Assembly: GCA_016550425.1 (NCBI GenBank)
Contig: JABXGS010000075.1
Coordinates: 1 to 11,831, forward strand
Length of the DNA: 11,831 nucleotides
Source of the DNA: an archaeon
Lineage (GTDB): Archaea; Asgardarchaeota; Hermodarchaeia; Hermodarchaeales; Hermodarchaeaceae
Direction: 5' to 3'
Shown here one piece after another: positions 1 through 7,667 of the stretch; the first letter of the stretch is position 1; each line of letters begins with the position of its first letter. The position numbers and the translations under genes were made by a program. Below the pieces are notes generated by a model. That model was not told the DNA's origin, did not search any database, and saw only the letters and a program-made list of their open reading frames with translations.

Positions 1-1
1 A

Positions 2-1312
2 ATACGTCCACCACGAAAGAAGGCGAACTTTGAACGCAATCCCTTTCGGTTTGTGACCGTACCAACGGTTGCCAGATTACGTCATCCGATTCTAGTTGAA
101 AAGGTAAAACAGGCTACTACAATTTCAGAAAAAAGTGAGTGGAACCGTATTATCGGAGAAGGAAAACTTGGAGTCCTTACATCAGGTGTTAGTTTTAACT
201 ATGTTATGGAGGCACTTGAAACACTACAGCTGAAAGCAGCAGTTTTCAAGTTAGGAATGACTTATCCTCTTCCAAAGAAAAAAATTCAGAAGTTTATCGC
301 TTCCAAAGAGAAGGTCATCGTAATCGAGGAATTGAAACCATACCTTGAGAACCATGCACGTGCTTTTGCCCAAGAAAGTGGGATAACAACGCCAATAATT
401 GGTAAAAGTCAAGGATACTTCTCTGAGATAGGCGAATTTTCTCCAAGGACAGTAATTGAAGGTATTGCAAAAGCTTTGGACAAGGAGATCCCGCCTGGCT
501 TTGAAGAAGTTGATAATAAACTATCTGAATCAAATGCACAAGCGCCCCCACGACCACCAATTCTATGTGCAGGTTGCCCTCACCGCGCAACCTTTTATGA
601 AGTGGCTGTGGCTACGGGACGTAAAGGCGTCTACCCAACCGATATTGGATGCTATACATTAGTAATTCAACCTCCTCTAGAGATGGCAGATTTACTTCTA
701 TGCATGGGTTCGAGTATCGGAACCTCGTGTGGACTGACAGCGGTTTTAGACAAACCCATTGTTGGAGCAATAGGAGACTCAACCTTTTTCCATTCGGGAA
801 TTCCTGGATTAGTAAATGCTGTGTACAACCAGCATCCGGTTAAGATCATAGTCGTTGATAACCACACCACTGCAATGACAGGGCATCAGCCACACCCAGG
901 AACTGGAATAACTGGAATGGGCGTTCCAGTAACTCAAATTAACATCGAAGATGTAGCAAAAGGTGTGGGAGTCGAATACGTTAAGGTTATTGATCCTCTT
1001 CAAGTGAAAGATTCCATTCGTGTAATCCGAGAAGCAGTTGCTTATGATGGCCCCGCTGTGATTATATCGCGAAGTCCTTGTGCTCTACTCGAAGGAGCGA
1101 GGAAGCGCCGTGCAGATGAACCTATTATTCCTTATGAAGTAGATCCTGAAATCTGCCAGGGCTGCCGTGTTTGCACGGACAAACTAGGTTGTGCTGCCGC
1201 TATTTGGGCAGGTGAACACGCTGCCATTGACGCTGATCTATGCTCAGGTTGTGGTGTCTGTTCCCAAATCTGTCCGTACAAGGCAATCCATGAGGTAGAG
1301 GTTAATGAATGA
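2..1312 (+). CDS. iorA: Indolepyruvate:ferredoxin oxidoreductase alpha subunit, 5'-truncated by window edge
   Basis: IorA is the large subunit of the TPP- and Fe-S-dependent cytosolic enzyme that oxidatively decarboxylates aryl pyruvates, from Phe, Tyr and Trp transamination, to aryl-acetyl-CoA while reducing ferredoxin. The frame is open to the left edge, and residues before the first GTG (position 53) still read like the family, so the gene starts outside; 436 codons of a usual 600 or so are visible. Seen: the CAGCPHRATF motif opening the TPP domain, the cofactor signature IGDSTFFHSG followed by DNHTTAMTGHQ, and two C-terminal ferredoxin clusters, CQGCRVCTDKLGC and CSGCGVCSQICP. The first cluster is slightly irregular, as is common in IorA. 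It overlaps iorB by 8 bp, implying one operon with translational coupling. The call is firm. Confidence 0.96.
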   Translation: MRPPRKKANFERNPFRFVTVPTVARLRHPILVEKVKQATTISEKSEWNRIIGEGKLGVLTSGVSFNYVMEALETLQLKAAVFKLGMTYPLPKKKIQKFIASKEKVIVIEELKPYLENHARAFAQESGITTPIIGKSQGYFSEIGEFSPRTVIEGIAKALDKEIPPGFEEVDNKLSESNAQAPPRPPILCAGCPHRATFYEVAVATGRKGVYPTDIGCYTLVIQPPLEMADLLLCMGSSIGTSCGLTAVLDKPIVGAIGDSTFFHSGIPGLVNAVYNQHPVKIIVVDNHTTAMTGHQPHPGTGITGMGVPVTQINIEDVAKGVGVEYVKVIDPLQVKDSIRVIREAVAYDGPAVIISRSPCALLEGARKRRADEPIIPYEVDPEICQGCRVCTDKLGCAAAIWAGEHAAIDADLCSGCGVCSQICPYKAIHEVEVNE

Positions 1313-1907
1313 GTTCAATATTGTGTTTACTGGTGTTGGTGGAACTGGCGTTCTTACCGCAGCCCGAATTTTAGCGTCAGCAGCCCTCAGTGAAGGCGAA
1401 AATGTTCGAATGGGAGAAATTCATGGTATGGCCCAACGAGGCGGTGCAGTGAATTGTACTGTCAGGATTGGAGACAACGTTCATGGTCCGATAATTCCAA
1501 CTGGAAAAGCAGACTTACTCCTAAGTGTTGAACCCGTTGAAGCTCTCCGTAATGTTGATCGAATAATGCCTTTAGGAACTATTATTGTTGGCGAGTATCG
1601 AATAACGCCAACAGGAGTTCTTCTGGGTCGAGCAGAATATCCAGACGACGAAGCGATTCTGCAGGATTTGGCAAAATTTGCTAAGGTGATTACGTTTGAT
1701 GCTGCGAAGCTGGCTCAAGAATCAGGGGGGATTCTGACGATGAATACTGTCCTTATTGGTGCCGTCGTGGGGTTAGATTTGCTTCCCATCAAGGAAGAGA
1801 GCATAATTTCAGCAATAGAAGATATTTTACCGAGTCGTTATCATGAAATGAACATCACTGCTCTCAAGAAAGGCAAGGGTGCATCAAAAAGAACAATACA
1901 GCTCTAG
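1305..1907 (+). CDS. iorB: Indolepyruvate:ferredoxin oxidoreductase beta subunit
   Basis: IorB is the small gamma-type partner of IorA in the same ferredoxin-reducing oxidoreductase. The 200-residue length is normal for the family. An N-terminal glycine-rich GVGGTG (residues 10-15) is followed by HGMAQRGG (residues 40-47), the classic signature of the pyruvate/ketoisovalerate oxidoreductase gamma domain. The ATG at 1305 lies inside the last codons of iorA, so the two are very probably made from one mRNA in fixed ratio. The TAG stop shares the palindromic quartet CTAG with the stop of the convergent MEMO gene. No Fe-S cysteine motif is present, as expected, because the clusters sit in IorA. 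Confidence 0.95.
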   Translation: MNEFNIVFTGVGGTGVLTAARILASAALSEGENVRMGEIHGMAQRGGAVNCTVRIGDNVHGPIIPTGKADLLLSVEPVEALRNVDRIMPLGTIIVGEYRITPTGVLLGRAEYPDDEAILQDLAKFAKVITFDAAKLAQESGGILTMNTVLIGAVVGLDLLPIKEESIISAIEDILPSRYHEMNITALKKGKGASKRTIQL

Positions 1908-2827
1908 CGGTTGAGAGTAATTGATGCGTAACCAACTATAGCCTCTGAACTTCCTCGGATATCATAACTTGTTGCATACTTCAAGCAGGATCCACTTGTG
2001 GCACCCAGTTGTTTTGCTGCAGTGATTGTTGTGGCAACTGCACTAGCTCCACACATGGTTCGCTCTTCCTTCACAACTGTATCTAAGAGAGCTTTTCCAT
2101 CTAGTTGCTCAATTTTATGAATTAAATCACCATCAGTCTCATAGACCCATTCTAGTATCTTTTCAACTGGTCCACTGCCAACAGGATCATAGCCATAGAA
2201 GAATCGACCATAATGGGTGAAATCTGTACTAGCAACAATGAATACGTCTCGTTTCACTTTCTGAACAGCGCTAGCAATCGTGTTTCCAACTTTTTCACAT
2301 ATTGCAAATTTCGGTGAAGAGATTAAAATCGGCAAAATTTCGAAATCTTGATTTTTCCCGAGAAATTGTATAAATGGTAATTGAACTTCGATTGAATGCT
2401 CATCTAAGTGGGCGTCAGAACTATCTAGTATACAACTTGTACCTGAGTCCTGACTTTGTTTTATGATTCTTTTTGCTAAAGCCGAATCGATTTGGCTTTT
2501 TCCTAGAGGTGTCTCCCATACTCCTTCAGCCATTAGGACAGCTCCAGGAAATCGTAAAGGTCGATGCTTTACACCAATCAGTATAAACGTCTCAGGAAAC
2601 CCGTCTATGGCAATAGCCCTGTAGAGATGAGAAGCGATTGGCCCTGAATATATGAATCCTGCATGGGGAGCAACTCCTGCGATGATTTTCTTACTGCGTT
2701 TGGAACTAACTAGAGGGATCTCACCTGCGCCATGAGAATCAGAAAATGAAGCGCGAATTGATTCTTCAAGAGATTTTTTATCTGGTGGATAGTACCCAAT
2801 TGCCACTGGTTTCCGTATTAGACCCAT
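1904..2827 (-). CDS. MEMO1 family protein (AmmeMemoRadiSam system protein B)
   Basis: A 307-residue protein of the MEMO family, related to LigB-type non-haem iron dioxygenases; the archaeal function is not settled. Seen: an N-terminal VAPHAGFIYSG (His55), an ILIGVKH motif (His88), EHSIEVQLPF (His144), DFTHYG (His205) and TMCGASAV (Cys259). Human MEMO1 binds metal through two histidines and one cysteine, and His55, His88 and Cys259 are the likely equivalents. The usual asparagine/serine before the second histidine (GPNH or GPSH) is replaced by Val-Lys. The ATG at 2827 is preceded by AGGTG, a good ribosome-binding site. In many archaea the gene sits near AMMECR1 and a radical SAM gene; neither is visible here. 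It is divergent from the TrmB gene and overlaps iorB by 4 bp at its 3' end. Confidence 0.93.
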   Translation of the reverse strand: MGLIRKPVAIGYYPPDKKSLEESIRASFSDSHGAGEIPLVSSKRSKKIIAGVAPHAGFIYSGPIASHLYRAIAIDGFPETFILIGVKHRPLRFPGAVLMAEGVWETPLGKSQIDSALAKRIIKQSQDSGTSCILDSSDAHLDEHSIEVQLPFIQFLGKNQDFEILPILISSPKFAICEKVGNTIASAVQKVKRDVFIVASTDFTHYGRFFYGYDPVGSGPVEKILEWVYETDGDLIHKIEQLDGKALLDTVVKEERTMCGASAVATTITAAKQLGATSGSCLKYATSYDIRGSSEAIVGYASITLNR

Positions 2828-2851
2828 GTTTTCACCTGTAGAATATTTCTC

Positions 2852-2862
2852 TTGGTTACCAA
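2852..2862. promoter_or_regulatory. Inverted repeat in the MEMO/TrmB divergent promoter region
   Basis: TTGGT-T-ACCAA is a perfect 11-base inverted repeat in the 78-base gap between the divergent MEMO start (2827) and the TrmB start (2906). Members of the TrmB family bind short partial palindromes near promoters, so this could be an autoregulatory operator. A palindrome of this size can also arise by chance. Confidence 0.3.
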
Positions 2863-2905
2863 AAAGGTTTTTTCGAAAGGTATAGGGTGTCGGTGTGTGA
2901 TTAAA

Positions 2906-3670
2906 ATGAGTGAGCGCTTGGATGAAGGAACGATACGAGCACTCCGAAGTTTGGGATTGAGTAGCTACGAAGCGCGAGTATACGTTTCATTAGTTAAGAA
3001 TGGAGCACTAACTGCCAGCGAGGTCAGTGCCCAGTCACGAATTCCCTTCAGTCGTGTATATGATGTGTTGGCTGCACTTGAACAGGGTGGATGGATAACT
3101 ATAGAGCAAGGTCGTCCGAAGCGTTACATTCCGAAAAGCCCTCGTGAAACAGCTAAAGCTGCTGTTCTTTCTGCACAAGATCGACTCGCAGAATGGGAAC
3201 AAAGAGTAATCGAGAATCTCCAACCCTTATTTGATGAAAAAACAAAAATTTCAGCTCCTGAAGTGCACATCCTTCATGGATCAAATAATGTCCGGGCAAA
3301 GCTGAATGTGGCTCTAGGACAAGCAGAACGCAGCCTTCTACTTTCTTGGGGGATAATTAGCGAAGAAGATATCGAGTTTATTTCGCCTACCCTCTTCCAT
3401 CTCCGTGATCGAGGTGTTAAGATTCAAATTCTTGTATCCGAACAGACTCTTACAGACAAAGTTCAGAGACTTATTTCGGCTGTTGGTGAAGGGCGGAAAC
3501 GTAAAGAAATCTATGGTGGAGGGGCAATCATCGATGAAAAACAGGCAATAATCATGCTAACGACTCAACCAGCAGAATCATTAGCAATCTGGACAAGCCA
3601 CACCGAGTTAGGTGAGTTAGCTAAGATTTATTTTCTTTATCTATATCAATCTGCAGAACCACTGACCTGA
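2906..3670 (+). CDS. TrmB family transcriptional regulator
   Basis: An archaeal sugar/metabolite-responsive type of transcription factor, 254 residues from the ATG at 2906. An in-frame TTG at 2852 would add 18 residues of unconvincing composition (MVTKKVFSKGIGCRCVIK), so the ATG just before the typical SERLDEGTIRALRSLGLS opening is preferred. The N-terminal winged helix (about residues 5-75) contains SSYEARVYVSLVKNG and a recognition-helix region IPFSRVYDVLAALEQGGWI. A short helical linker (AAVLSAQDRLAEWEQRV) leads to a PLD-like C-terminal domain (about residues 110-250) of the type that binds effectors in the family. The ligand cannot be told from sequence. It is divergent from MEMO and ends 4 bp from the convergent small gene. 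Confidence 0.88.
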   Translation: MSERLDEGTIRALRSLGLSSYEARVYVSLVKNGALTASEVSAQSRIPFSRVYDVLAALEQGGWITIEQGRPKRYIPKSPRETAKAAVLSAQDRLAEWEQRVIENLQPLFDEKTKISAPEVHILHGSNNVRAKLNVALGQAERSLLLSWGIISEEDIEFISPTLFHLRDRGVKIQILVSEQTLTDKVQRLISAVGEGRKRKEIYGGGAIIDEKQAIIMLTTQPAESLAIWTSHTELGELAKIYFLYLYQSAEPLT

Positions 3671-3674
3671 AATC

Positions 3675-3989
3675 TTATTGTGTTTCCTTCGATTCGCTTC
3701 GTAATTTATCAAGAAGCACAATTGCTACGCCTAAAGGTACTCTAAGTTGGATAGAGAGCTCCTCAGCAGTTATTGTTGGACGTTTTGGGAGAATACTGGT
3801 TCGAGTATAGTCGAGAAGATGGGGATAAAGTACCATTGATTTCACTGTTTCTTCCAGGATAACCGGCCAATTTCGAGCGCCAGATGGATCCTGTTCCATA
3901 ACCTCAATGGTGTCATCTTTTTTAGTTTCAGTCTCTTTTTTCTTAGCAGGTTTTTTCTCCTTAAAATACTGATCTAAACCAAAGCTCAT
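3675..3989 (-). CDS. Small conserved-looking protein with C-terminal helix-turn-helix-like segment
   Basis: Not recognised as a named family. The ATG at 3989 gives 104 residues, beginning MSFGLDQYFKEKKPAKKK. An in-frame GTG at 4019 is possible but adds an unlikely decapeptide and would reach further into the divergent promoter region. The first third is a Lys/Glu-rich, probably disordered stretch. The last third, TITAEELSIQLRVPLGVAIV followed by LLDKLRSE, looks like a winged-helix or helix-turn-helix core. The middle carries a conserved-looking WPVILEETVKSMVLYPHLLD. It is divergent, with a 66-base gap, from the zinc-ribbon gene at 4056; that gap may drive both. A DNA- or RNA-binding accessory role is inference only. 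Confidence 0.72.
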   Translation of the reverse strand: MSFGLDQYFKEKKPAKKKETETKKDDTIEVMEQDPSGARNWPVILEETVKSMVLYPHLLDYTRTSILPKRPTITAEELSIQLRVPLGVAIVLLDKLRSESKETQ

Positions 3990-4055
3990 CGGGTTATCCC
4001 TATTGTGGAATGTAAACACGAAAGGCTAATTAGGCTTGTGGCGTTGGTGGTCTTA

Positions 4056-4793
4056 ATGTCCCGGCAAGGATTTTACATCATTCGCTGTCCGAGGTGTGGG
4101 CGTTTTACATATGCTCCAACTACTCAAAAGACACGATTATGTGTATATTGTCAAAGAGTTTTCAAAATCAATCCACTAAATGCTGTTTTTGTTGATGATG
4201 CACAGACAGCCCAAGTCCGTGTCAAACTCTATCAAACTGGAAAGCACCATAAAGAATTCATGGAAGCTGTTGAAAAATCTCGGGAGAAAATCGAGGCATT
4301 ACTCCCAAGTGCGAATGTGGATTTAGAGCAGCTTCAAGACTCTAAACAAAAAACCCAACCCATTTCTACCAGACGACGAGAGTTAGAACGAATTCTCTAT
4401 CAAAATGCGCGAAAGGAAGCTCTTGATTTACAGATGTTAGAAAAAGAATGTGCAAATGCAGGCATTCCATGGGATTGGGCGGCACAGCAGATAGAGACCC
4501 TCATTCGTACGGGGCATCTCATATCTCCCAAACCTTGGCAGGTTCGACTGGTAACTGATGAATTTCAACCAAATGGTAGCACGGGAAAACCTGTCTCAAC
4601 GATTAATTTAGCAAGAACGATAAGTGAGATTTTAAGTAAGGTAAAAACCGCCATTAGCCAGGAAGAGATTATTTCTCAACTTGAAGAGAGAGGAATCGCC
4701 AGTACAGGGATTGATGAAGCGTTGAATCGTTTACGAATTCAAGGGTATATCCTCAAAACTTCGGAAGGTTCCTTTCGATGGACTGAAAGCTAG
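4056..4793 (+). CDS. DUF1922/DUF5817-type zinc-ribbon protein with tandem winged-helix-like segments
   Basis: A 245-residue archaeal protein beginning MSRQGFYIIRCPRCGRFTY. Start 4056 is chosen because the zinc ribbon follows directly; an in-frame GTG at 4005 adds 17 residues with no family character. The zinc ribbon uses Cys11, Cys14, Cys29 and Cys32 (CPRC ... CVYC) and is followed by INPLNAVFVDDAQTAQVRVK and TGKHHKEFMEAVEKSREK, blocks I recall from archaeal members of this domain family. After a Gln/Lys-rich linker come two winged-helix-like segments, roughly residues 105-170 (RRRELERILYQNARKEALDL onward) and 185-243 (ISEILSKVKTAISQEEIISQ onward). A nucleic-acid-binding, possibly transcription- or replication-linked, role is inferred; no function is established that I know of. 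Confidence 0.82.
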   Translation: MSRQGFYIIRCPRCGRFTYAPTTQKTRLCVYCQRVFKINPLNAVFVDDAQTAQVRVKLYQTGKHHKEFMEAVEKSREKIEALLPSANVDLEQLQDSKQKTQPISTRRRELERILYQNARKEALDLQMLEKECANAGIPWDWAAQQIETLIRTGHLISPKPWQVRLVTDEFQPNGSTGKPVSTINLARTISEILSKVKTAISQEEIISQLEERGIASTGIDEALNRLRIQGYILKTSEGSFRWTES

Positions 4794-4802
4794 TTTGAGC
4801 GC

Positions 4803-4826
4803 TGATTGATAAGTTTTAAACAATCA
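4803..4826. promoter_or_regulatory. Inverted repeat bracketing a TATA-like box
   Basis: TGATTG (4803-4808) and CAATCA (4821-4826) form a perfect 6-bp inverted repeat around an AT-rich spacer containing TTTTAAA. The spacer lies about 35 nt before the TTG start of the 4852 gene, where an archaeal TATA box could sit. It may be a promoter with a flanking operator; the repeat is short and could be fortuitous. Confidence 0.3.
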
Positions 4827-4851
4827 ATATTACTTACAGGAAACGAGAATC

Positions 4852-5229
4852 TTGCCTGCAGTTTATTATCTTGCCCGTCAACTGAATCGCCAGCAACCAG
4901 GTGAACTGATAGATTACATTCTCGTTCTCTGGCTTTATTCAAACCCCCATGAAACTCGCCGACGCTCTCTGGCTTCTCTAAGAAATGTTTTAAAACATAT
5001 TCCTGAATTTCAACGTCCCGATGGTAAACCCAACGTCACCGACAAAGAATTAAACCAAATTATTTTTGCAGCCCTTCAGCGACTAAAGAAAAGAGGAATC
5101 GTTACAGTCTTTACAAAGACGGAATCAGTAGCACAGATTTCACTGACTGAAAAGGGTATCAATTTCGTTCAATCTCAACTATCAGTGGAACAGATGCAGT
5201 ATCTTGAAGAAGCAGGTCATATCACATAA
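4852..5229 (+). CDS. Putative winged-helix DNA-binding protein
   Basis: A 125-residue protein not recognised by name. It starts with TTG, preceded by AGGAAACGAG as a weak ribosome-binding site; no better in-frame ATG exists before the conserved-looking core. The N-terminal half is helical (LIDYILVLWLYSNPHETRRR). The middle, VTDKELNQIIFAALQRLKKRGIVTVF, reads as a helix-turn-helix with recognition helix, and TKTESVAQISLTEKGINFVQ as a beta wing with closing helix, so the fold call is fairly good while targets are unknown. It follows the zinc-ribbon gene by 58 bases with its own TATA-like box, so it may be transcribed separately. Confidence 0.72.
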   Translation: MPAVYYLARQLNRQQPGELIDYILVLWLYSNPHETRRRSLASLRNVLKHIPEFQRPDGKPNVTDKELNQIIFAALQRLKKRGIVTVFTKTESVAQISLTEKGINFVQSQLSVEQMQYLEEAGHIT

Positions 5230-5262
5230 AAGAGCGAAAAACAAATCATAACACAGGACCCG

Positions 5263-5288
5263 CCTAAAGTATATTTAGGACTATATCG
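5263..5288 (+). promoter_or_regulatory. Palindrome plus TATA-like box upstream of the cyclin-box-like gene
   Basis: CCTAAA-GTATA-TTTAGG (5263-5279) is a perfect 6-bp inverted repeat with an AT-rich centre. It is followed at once by ACTATATCG (5280-5288), a TATA-like box 40-48 nt before the TTG start at 5328. The position suits an operator controlling BRE/TATA access. There is also a GGAG ribosome-binding site at 5314-5317. Confidence 0.4.
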
Positions 5289-5327
5289 CATACATGGGTT
5301 AGACGTTTCCTGCGGAGACCGACCATC

Positions 5328-5993
5328 TTGGCATCAAAGGCTAGAACCGATGAAACTGTACGACCGGACTTGAAGACTCCTGCAGTCCATCTCAAGCAAG
5401 CGTATCGTCTATATGCCGCTAAACAAGTCCGTCAAGATCTGATTCTTCCCTCTCTCCGCATTCTTGCTAGTCACCTGGGAAATCAAGCTATTGGTCGAGA
5501 ACCGGAAGCCCTTTTTGCAGCTGCTACTTACATTGCTTTCCGCCACCCTAATACATACCCCAATAATGTTCCACGCAGTTATTTCTCATCACAAACCTCG
5601 AAGACCACAAAACGTAAACCCGCAGAACCACTTTTTCAAAAGTCTTTCTCGGCTAAAGATTCGAGCATCGATTGGTATACAAAATTAATAGTCGATAAAT
5701 TGGGTATCATTGTCCTCTATGATGAACAAGGACTCCCCTATTTTCTTGAATGTAATGGACCAATTTATAGGCTTATTGATGGCCTTGCTGAAGAAGCCGC
5801 AATTGATGCAGTATTAACCTCTCAAATTAACAATCGCCCAGAACTTCTCGAACCAGTGATGAGTGCATTACTAAATAGAATTTTCAAAGTTCTTAGAATT
5901 CTTCCGACTGTGTTCTATAACTCGCTTTACGAACATTTAGCACCTCACGTAGAATCATTAATTGAAAATACTAAGTGGGCTTTGGGAATTTAA
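5328..5993 (+). CDS. Uncharacterised protein with a TFIIB/cyclin-box-like N-terminal half
   Basis: A 221-residue protein starting with TTG, ten bases after a GGAG; this is the first start after an upstream stop, and an ATG at 5293 is in another, closed frame. Residues about 20-85 (LILPSLRILASHLG, then GREPEALFAAATYIAFRH) resemble the middle helices of a cyclin box as found in TFIIB/TFB, where LP..v...A and GR...a..AA..Y.a.R recur. There is no zinc ribbon and no obvious second repeat. Residues about 110-221 (IDWYTKLIVDKLGIIVLYDE onward) are unlike TFB and unrecognised. A basal-factor-like or regulatory role is speculative; it could instead be a lineage-specific helical protein. Its stop shares TTAA with the stop of the convergent DUF211 gene. 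Confidence 0.7.
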   Translation: MASKARTDETVRPDLKTPAVHLKQAYRLYAAKQVRQDLILPSLRILASHLGNQAIGREPEALFAAATYIAFRHPNTYPNNVPRSYFSSQTSKTTKRKPAEPLFQKSFSAKDSSIDWYTKLIVDKLGIIVLYDEQGLPYFLECNGPIYRLIDGLAEEAAIDAVLTSQINNRPELLEPVMSALLNRIFKVLRILPTVFYNSLYEHLAPHVESLIENTKWALGI

Positions 5994-6289
5994 CCGCCAT
6001 TTTCCATGTGGGTTTTTACTTCTTCGACAACTGTGCGCCCAGCAACTACTTGATCAATTGAATGAACGGAAGCACCGCAGGCTTCGAGAGCGGCTTTTAC
6101 CTCCTCAAACCCGAGATTATCACCTTCAACTGTAACCTTAATTGACTCAGTATGAGAGTCGACTTCGACAAGAGCGACGTTGACACCAACGACGCCATCA
6201 ATTTTACCTACCAATGTAGCAATGTCCACAAGATTCGGGACATGAGGTTTTAGAACGTCAAGAACGAGTCTTTTGATACCCGAAGGCAT
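5990..6289 (-). CDS. DUF211 domain-containing protein
   Basis: A 99-residue archaeal protein of the DUF211 family, expected to form a small ferredoxin-like alpha/beta fold; its biochemical role is not established. Seen: KRLVLDVLKPHVPNLVDIAT, GVVGVNVALVEVDSHTESIK, and a C-terminal EEVKAALEACGASVHSIDQV, the order and spacing typical of the family over its full length. The start ATG at 6289 is preceded by GGGAGTG about ten bases upstream. It lies downstream of fae-hps on the same strand with a 146-base gap containing two inverted repeats, so it probably has its own control. Confidence 0.92.
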   Translation of the reverse strand: MPSGIKRLVLDVLKPHVPNLVDIATLVGKIDGVVGVNVALVEVDSHTESIKVTVEGDNLGFEEVKAALEACGASVHSIDQVVAGRTVVEEVKTHMENGG

Positions 6290-6306
6290 CTTAGGAATAC
6301 ACTCCC

Positions 6307-6340
6307 AGCAATTATTGAAGTAATTGCTTAGATGTCTAAG
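6307..6340. promoter_or_regulatory. Two overlapping perfect inverted repeats upstream of DUF211 gene
   Basis: AGCAATTA (6307-6314) and TAATTGCT (6321-6328) form an 8-bp inverted repeat with 6-nt spacer. CTTAGA-TG-TCTAAG (6327-6340) is a second, nearly continuous palindrome sharing two bases with the first. On the minus strand the first repeat ends directly before the GGGAGTG ribosome-binding site of the DUF211 gene, so it could act as an RNA hairpin there, as an operator, or as part of the fae-hps 3' end. No U-run follows, arguing against a simple terminator. Confidence 0.45.
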
Positions 6341-6435
6341 GTTTGTGTAAGTTCTTGAATTTTTCTATTGAACCGAACTACAAGAACCTATCAAATACTA
6401 ATGATTCAGAAGCCTACAGAATGACCAGATGTTAC

Positions 6436-7620
6436 TTATTCAGTATGTACTCGGAAGAGATCAATATCGCCTTGCATCTGGGTCAGGAATTCGCGAGTAG
6501 ATCTTTCAACATCTCGGGATTGAGTGATATACCGACCAACAACTATGATGTCAGCTTTTGCCTTAAGAGCCGCATCAATATTGTCAGGCCGAATCCCACC
6601 TGCTACGGATACAAGAAGACGCTTTCCTTTGAATGCAGTTTTTACTGCTTTTACGATTTCCCATTTGTGATCGGCTCGACCTTCGGTGTCAATGCCCCGA
6701 TGCATGATGACAACATTTGGTGGCATCTTCAGGCTTTGAAGCTTAGCTACTGGATCCTCTACGTTCATCATATCTACAAAAGAATAAATGCCCAGCCGGT
6801 TGGTTTCATAAATGAACTGATCAACAGTATCTACTGAGGCTAACCCAGAAACCACAACTGCGTCAGCTGACTCGTCGAAGGCTAAATCAACTTCAACCTT
6901 CCCCACATCAAGGGTCTTTAGATCAGCAACCAGGAACTTATCCTTAGCGACTTCACGAATATCACTGAGAATCGCTGTTCCATAACGTTTGATGAGAGGT
7001 GTACCTGCCTCTAAGATTAGGTTATCACTTCGAGGTAGTGCCTCGATAATCTTCTTCGTTTTATCAAGACTAGGAATATCTAATGCAATCTGTAGGTATG
7101 GTGGACGCCATAGACGGGGAACCCGAAAGCCCATAATGGGATGAGTTGCGCGATCCTTATCATACATAATTTTGTCCACCGGTGGATAGTTAGACAAAGC
7201 CCGTTGAATCGAAAGTTTTGTTGCGGCATAATTGTAATGGTAAATTCGTCGGTAATCTTTTGCATCAGGATGAATGAATACGCTGCATAGAATTACCCAA
7301 TCATCAGCTTTGGCTTTTGGTATGATTCCCTCCTCTAAAGCATCGGCCACGGCTTTAGCCACAGCTGCTTGCGCTGGACCAAATATTTTTTCTGCGTCAC
7401 CCATGTCTTTGACAGTTACTTTGGGAATGATGAGCGTATGAGGTTTAGGAGGGAGGTTCGGTCGAATCACCGCTAACAAGGGGGAATGCCCATGAGATAC
7501 GTTAGTCATTCCCTGAGCAAATGCGGTTCCAACAGGACCTGACTTTTCCCCAATTATAAGATCGATATGTGCGATTTCGTTTCCTTTTCCAATGAGTGCT
7601 TCACCAACAAGGTATACCAT
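6436..7620 (-). CDS. fae-hps: Bifunctional formaldehyde-activating enzyme / 3-hexulose-6-phosphate synthase (Fae-Hps fusion)
   Basis: A 394-residue cytosolic fusion. The N-terminal Fae domain (about 1-165) condenses formaldehyde with tetrahydromethanopterin. It carries [11 protein letters not shown], with His18 matching the catalytic histidine of Fae, and [20 protein letters not shown]. The C-terminal Hps domain (about 172-394), a KDPC-type (beta/alpha)8 barrel, interconverts hexulose-6-phosphate with ribulose-5-phosphate plus formaldehyde. Seen: [11 protein letters not shown], the metal-binding DLKTLD (233-238), VSVAGGI (337-343) and [13 protein letters not shown] at the phosphate-binding end. 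In archaea lacking a complete oxidative pentose route, the pair works in reverse from fructose-6-phosphate to supply pentoses while Fae traps the formaldehyde; the Phi isomerase is not in this window. The ATG at 7620 gives the exact Fae N-terminus, with GGAG ten bases before it. The fused form is a known archaeal arrangement. Confidence 0.96.
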   Translation of the reverse strand: MVYLVGEALIGKGNEIAHIDLIIGEKSGPVGTAFAQGMTNVSHGHSPLLAVIRPNLPPKPHTLIIPKVTVKDMGDAEKIFGPAQAAVAKAVADALEEGIIPKAKADDWVILCSVFIHPDAKDYRRIYHYNYAATKLSIQRALSNYPPVDKIMYDKDRATHPIMGFRVPRLWRPPYLQIALDIPSLDKTKKIIEALPRSDNLILEAGTPLIKRYGTAILSDIREVAKDKFLVADLKTLDVGKVEVDLAFDESADAVVVSGLASVDTVDQFIYETNRLGIYSFVDMMNVEDPVAKLQSLKMPPNVVIMHRGIDTEGRADHKWEIVKAVKTAFKGKRLLVSVAGGIRPDNIDAALKAKADIIVVGRYITQSRDVERSTREFLTQMQGDIDLFRVHTE

Positions 7621-7667
7621 TGAACGTCGTCTCCAAGGATGATTTCAAATTTCTTAACTCCAACATC

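Noticed and set aside
2852..2905. TTG start for the TrmB gene.
   Set aside because: It would add 18 residues unlike the family and the codon lies within an inverted repeat; ATG 2906 gives the normal N-terminus.
6343..6837. A 164-codon open frame on the plus strand.
   Set aside because: Most of it is antisense to the 3' end of fae-hps, whose motifs are unmistakable; the translation has no family character and the frame is a shadow.
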